Source: a virus
Virus record (IMG/VR): IMGVR_UViG_3300030060_006398
Span: 7,256 to 50,962 of that record
DNA: 43,707 nt
Reading direction: 5' to 3' (one strand)
Shown here: positions 41,934 through 43,707 of the stretch, in pieces
Layout of the letters: each line of letters starts with the position of its first letter
How positions within the stretch are numbered: position 1 is the first letter of the stretch
Made by a program: the position numbers and the translations under genes
The notes under the pieces: generated by a model
Databases searched by the model: none
What the model was told of the DNA's origin: nothing
What the model saw: only the letters and a program-made list of their open reading frames with translations

Positions 41934-42311
41934 ATGGGATACGTACAAAAAAATAATCCATTTTCAATTACAAGTTGTGGTAGACGTAGAACGTTTACTC
42001 AAGGTGGTGGACCTGGTAATGATAGAACAAAAACTAGTCCGTTTAAAGCTACGCCTGCCTGGACAAGAAAAGAAGGTAAAAATCCTACAGGTGGTTTAAA
42101 CAAAAAAGGTAGAGATGCATATAAAAGAGATAATCCAGGTAGTACGTTAAGTGCACCTGTAACAAAAGATCCTTCTAAATTAAAAAAAGGTAGTAAGGCT
42201 GCTAATCGTAGAAAATCGTTCTGTGCTAGAATGGGTGGTATGAAAGGACCAATGATGAAGGACGGTAAGCCAACAAGAAAAAAATTAGCTTTAGATAAAT
42301 GGAACTGTTAA
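41934..42311 (+). CDS. DUF6321-like small basic Cys protein
   Basis: The 125-residue protein is basic and poor in hydrophobics. Blocks ITSCGRRRTF, TKTSPFKATPAWTRKEGKNP, KGRDAYKRDNPGSTL, RRKSFCARMGGMKGPM and the last residues ALDKWNC match, from memory, the family filed as DUF6321, found in phages and viruses of marine bacteria. Three conserved-looking Cys residues, one being the last residue, may bind metal. It carries one copy of the SP(F/L/N)K motif. Start is TAA-T-ATG; the end overlaps the PAP2 gene by 13 bases. Function is unknown; the charge suggests nucleic-acid or membrane-phosphate binding. Confidence 0.7.
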   Translation: MGYVQKNNPFSITSCGRRRTFTQGGGPGNDRTKTSPFKATPAWTRKEGKNPTGGLNKKGRDAYKRDNPGSTLSAPVTKDPSKLKKGSKAANRRKSFCARMGGMKGPMMKDGKPTRKKLALDKWNC

Positions 42312-42826
42312 AAGGTTTTCCTGTTAAAAAATACTTAGATAAAAAACCTCCTAGTGATAATTCATTTACCACTATGCAAGAGGTAAAAGATCTAAAAAAA
42401 ATACCTATGAACAAAAAGTTCATAAAAGAAAAAGATGATATTGAAAAATCTTTTGCTTCTATAGTTGATGACAAAGAGCTTGTGGGACAGTTAATGAAAG
42501 AGTCTGTTCCTATTATAACAAAGATAAAAGAACATCACAATAGACCTAGGCCTAAAAAAATAGCTAAAAAAATGGGTATAAAAATGAAAGACATTGAAAT
42601 GCCTTCAATGAAAACACCATCGTATCCATCTGGCCACTCAGCGCAAGGAACGTTGATAGGTTTAGCTTTAAGCAAAAGACACCCGGCAAAGAAGAAGGAG
42701 TTAATGAGTATGGCTAAAAACATATCTGATAGTAGAAATGTAGCACATGCACACTATAGATCAGATTCTTTATTTGGTATAAGACTAGGTAAAGATATGT
42801 ATAAATATATAAAAGATAAAGTATGA
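42299..42826 (+). CDS. Soluble PAP2-superfamily phosphatase
   Basis: All three signature motifs of the PAP2/acid phosphatase/vanadium haloperoxidase superfamily are present: K-x6-RP at 77-85 (KEHHNRPRP), PSGH at 110-113, and SR-x5-H-x3-D at 145-156 (SRNVAHAHYRSD). They supply the phosphate-binding Lys and Args, the acid His 113 and the nucleophilic His 152. The 175-residue chain has no signal peptide or membrane helices, so it resembles soluble class A acid phosphatases and not membrane lipid phosphatases. Possible substrates include lipid or polyprenyl phosphates reached at the membrane surface, nucleotides, or sugar phosphates. Start ATG 42299 overlaps the previous gene; TGA overlaps the next start. 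Confidence 0.85.
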   Translation: MELLKGFPVKKYLDKKPPSDNSFTTMQEVKDLKKIPMNKKFIKEKDDIEKSFASIVDDKELVGQLMKESVPIITKIKEHHNRPRPKKIAKKMGIKMKDIEMPSMKTPSYPSGHSAQGTLIGLALSKRHPAKKKELMSMAKNISDSRNVAHAHYRSDSLFGIRLGKDMYKYIKDKV

Positions 42827-42987
42827 GAAATAAACCATTAAAAGGATTACTTCCAAAAGAAGAATCCCCGTTAAAAGCAAAACTTAGTGAAGGTTGTAAA
42901 AGCGCAGCTAAGAAAAAATTTAAAGTATATCCATCTGCGTATGCTAATATGTGGGCTTCTGGTCAACAGAAAAAAGGTAAGTGTTAA
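42823..42987 (+). CDS. 54-residue basic protein with SPLK motif and two Cys
   Basis: A short frame from ATG 42823 (ATGA overlap with the PAP2 stop) to TAA 42985. The product begins MRNKPLKGLLPKEESPLKAK and continues SEGCKSAAKKKFKVYPSAYA to end in KKGKC. The block K-x-K-F-K-V-Y-P-S-A-Y-A-N is, from memory, widespread in tiny proteins of marine phages and viruses. Cys25 and Cys54 frame it. Codon use matches neighbours and the TAATG overlap with the following gene indicates that it is translated. It may bind DNA or be a packaged peptide; not known. Confidence 0.75.
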   Translation: MRNKPLKGLLPKEESPLKAKLSEGCKSAAKKKFKVYPSAYANMWASGQQKKGKC

Positions 42988-43358
42988 TGGATTTTTATAA
43001 AACACTTACAGATAAATTTAAAAAAAATAGTCCGCTACCTTGTTGGAAAGGTTATGAACGAGTACCAGGTACTGCACAAGGTGCAAAAGGTAGTTGTCGT
43101 AAATCATCGCCAAACAAAGTAAAACAAACTGGTGGTGGTACTAAAAAAGTCTGTTTGCCTAAAGCTAAAATTGCAAGCATGAGTAGCGCTGAAAAGAATA
43201 AAGTTATAGCTGCAAAACAAGCTGCTGGTAGAGCTGGTAAATACAAAAGATCTAGTAGTAGTAATGTTACCGGTACAAAGAGTGATGGTTTAAGAGATTG
43301 GGTAAAACAAGACTGGAGACAAGTAGGTAATCCTTCAAAAAAATGTGGAGAAGCATGA
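42987..43358 (+). CDS. Small Cys-containing phage protein
   Basis: ATG 42987 overlaps the previous stop (TAATG); a GTG at 42981 is in frame but inside the preceding gene. The 123-residue product contains KNSPLPCWKGYERVPGTAQG followed by AKGSCRKSSPNK (two Cys and two SP motifs), VCLPKAKIASMSSAEKNKVI, and a C-terminal GLRDWVKQDWRQVGNPSKKC. The last part recalls, from memory, a domain of small viral proteins of the DUF5872 kind (R-x-W-x-K-x-x-W ... P-x-x-x-C-G). Basic, Cys-containing and disordered in the middle. Its TGA overlaps the next start (ATGA), so it is translated with the neighbouring small genes. Confidence 0.72.
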   Translation: MDFYKTLTDKFKKNSPLPCWKGYERVPGTAQGAKGSCRKSSPNKVKQTGGGTKKVCLPKAKIASMSSAEKNKVIAAKQAAGRAGKYKRSSSSNVTGTKSDGLRDWVKQDWRQVGNPSKKCGEA

Positions 43359-43707
43359 AAAAATTATTATTATTATTATTTATTCCAATACTATCGTTTG
43401 CACAACCAGGCCCTAACTGTGTGCCAACTACAATTGTAATAAACTTAGATCAATATCAAAGTGAAACTAGTTGGGGTATTTACGACACTTCTGGTGCATT
43501 ATTAACATCTGGCTATGGTTATGGTTCTCAACCTGATTATGCTTCAGTAGTGGAGCAGAGATGCTTGCCAGAAGGCGATTTAACGTTTATTATATATGAT
43601 TCTTACGGTGATGGATTAAATGGTGCACTTTGGGGTGGTTTAGATGGCTCGTATTACGTTATACAATGTAACGACACATTAGTATATGGTGACGATCCAG
43701 CTTTTGG
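43355..43707 (+). CDS. Secreted Bacteroidetes-type DSYGDG domain protein, 3' end missing
   Basis: The frame is open from ATG 43355 to the window edge (117 complete codons). It starts with a clear signal peptide, MKKLLLLLFIPILSFAQPGP, with the AQ cleavage style common in Flavobacteriia. The domain that follows reads IVINLDQYQSETSWGIYDTS, then Cys, then DLTFIIYDSYGDGLNGALWG and GSYYVIQCND. The E-T-S-W and D-S-Y-G-D-G patches with flanking Cys are, from memory, the mark of an extracellular beta domain found many times in secreted proteins of marine Bacteroidetes. The rest of the protein is unseen, so a C-terminal secretion tag cannot be assessed. It is translationally coupled (ATGA) to the preceding phage gene and so belongs to the phage operon. 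Confidence 0.75.
   Translation, partial: MKKLLLLLFIPILSFAQPGPNCVPTTIVINLDQYQSETSWGIYDTSGALLTSGYGYGSQPDYASVVEQRCLPEGDLTFIIYDSYGDGLNGALWGGLDGSYYVIQCNDTLVYGDDPAF

Noticed and set aside
1-43707. tRNA genes, CRISPR arrays, insertion sequences, integrase or attachment sites
   Set aside because: Reading both strands I saw no cloverleaf ending with TTC-loop pattern, no direct-repeat/spacer arrays, no transposase or recombinase motifs, and no terminal repeats between the window ends.

Overview
The window is 43.7 kb of AT-rich DNA (roughly one third GC by eye) with every convincing gene on the + strand, packed end to end. It reads as the packaging and virion late region of a tailed phage, probably with a short tail (podovirus-like). 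The order is small terminase candidate, TerL, portal, scaffold, major capsid protein, connector-like proteins, a giant P22 gp10-like tail complex, helical internal proteins, then a 3,297-residue virion protein. From memory of the families, the portal, the 246-residue and 455-residue connector-region proteins and the gp10-like sequences resemble those of crAss-like and related Bacteroidetes-infecting phages. A marine flavobacterial host is inferred from Bacteroidetes-style secreted-protein modules (GCTDPxACNYDP repeats, a DSYGDG domain, four-Cys repeats) and from start codons that almost all lack a Shine-Dalgarno sequence. No database search was run.

Layout. 1-3.4 kb: end of a possible winged-helix gene, a charged-helix protein, a mini HExxH metallopeptidase-like protein, a small basic protein with SP(F/N)K motifs, a GTA-type holin, a virion-type protein and a LamG-like protein. 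3.4-4.8 kb: small genes including a GroES-like co-chaperonin and the small terminase candidate. 4.75-12.1 kb: TerL, portal, scaffold, major capsid protein, closed by a clear intrinsic terminator at 12,150. 12.2-15.4 kb: a head-associated protein, an unlisted-size 55-residue Cys-containing protein (13,071), and two connector-like proteins. 15.4-27.8 kb: the gp10-like tail protein, here divided between two ORFs (974 and 2,535 residues) that both carry Cys-rich repeats, then two more structural proteins. 27.9-40.1 kb: two helical, probably internal proteins and the giant protein with an HELLH zincin motif, a HAD phosphatase-like domain and two C-terminal Cys/His motifs. 40.2-43.7 kb: an accessory run rich in envelope-directed proteins: signal-peptide beta-barrel-like protein, membrane-anchored coiled coil, thioredoxin fold without CxxC, a DUF6321-like protein, a soluble PAP2 phosphatase, two small Cys-containing proteins, and the start of a secreted DSYGDG protein cut by the window end.

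How they work together: terminase, portal, scaffold and capsid build and fill the head; the connector-like and gp10-like proteins close it and form the tail, whose Cys-rich repeats would be exposed to the medium; the helical proteins and the giant protein probably travel in the particle and enter the host. The 3' accessory module appears to act on the host envelope.

The most unusual points are the division of a normally continuous gp10-like protein around a host-like Cys-rich block, a short SP(L/F/N)K motif that recurs in at least seven otherwise unrelated proteins, a thioredoxin fold whose WCGPC site reads WNKAN, and a soluble PAP2 phosphatase with all three signature motifs intact.
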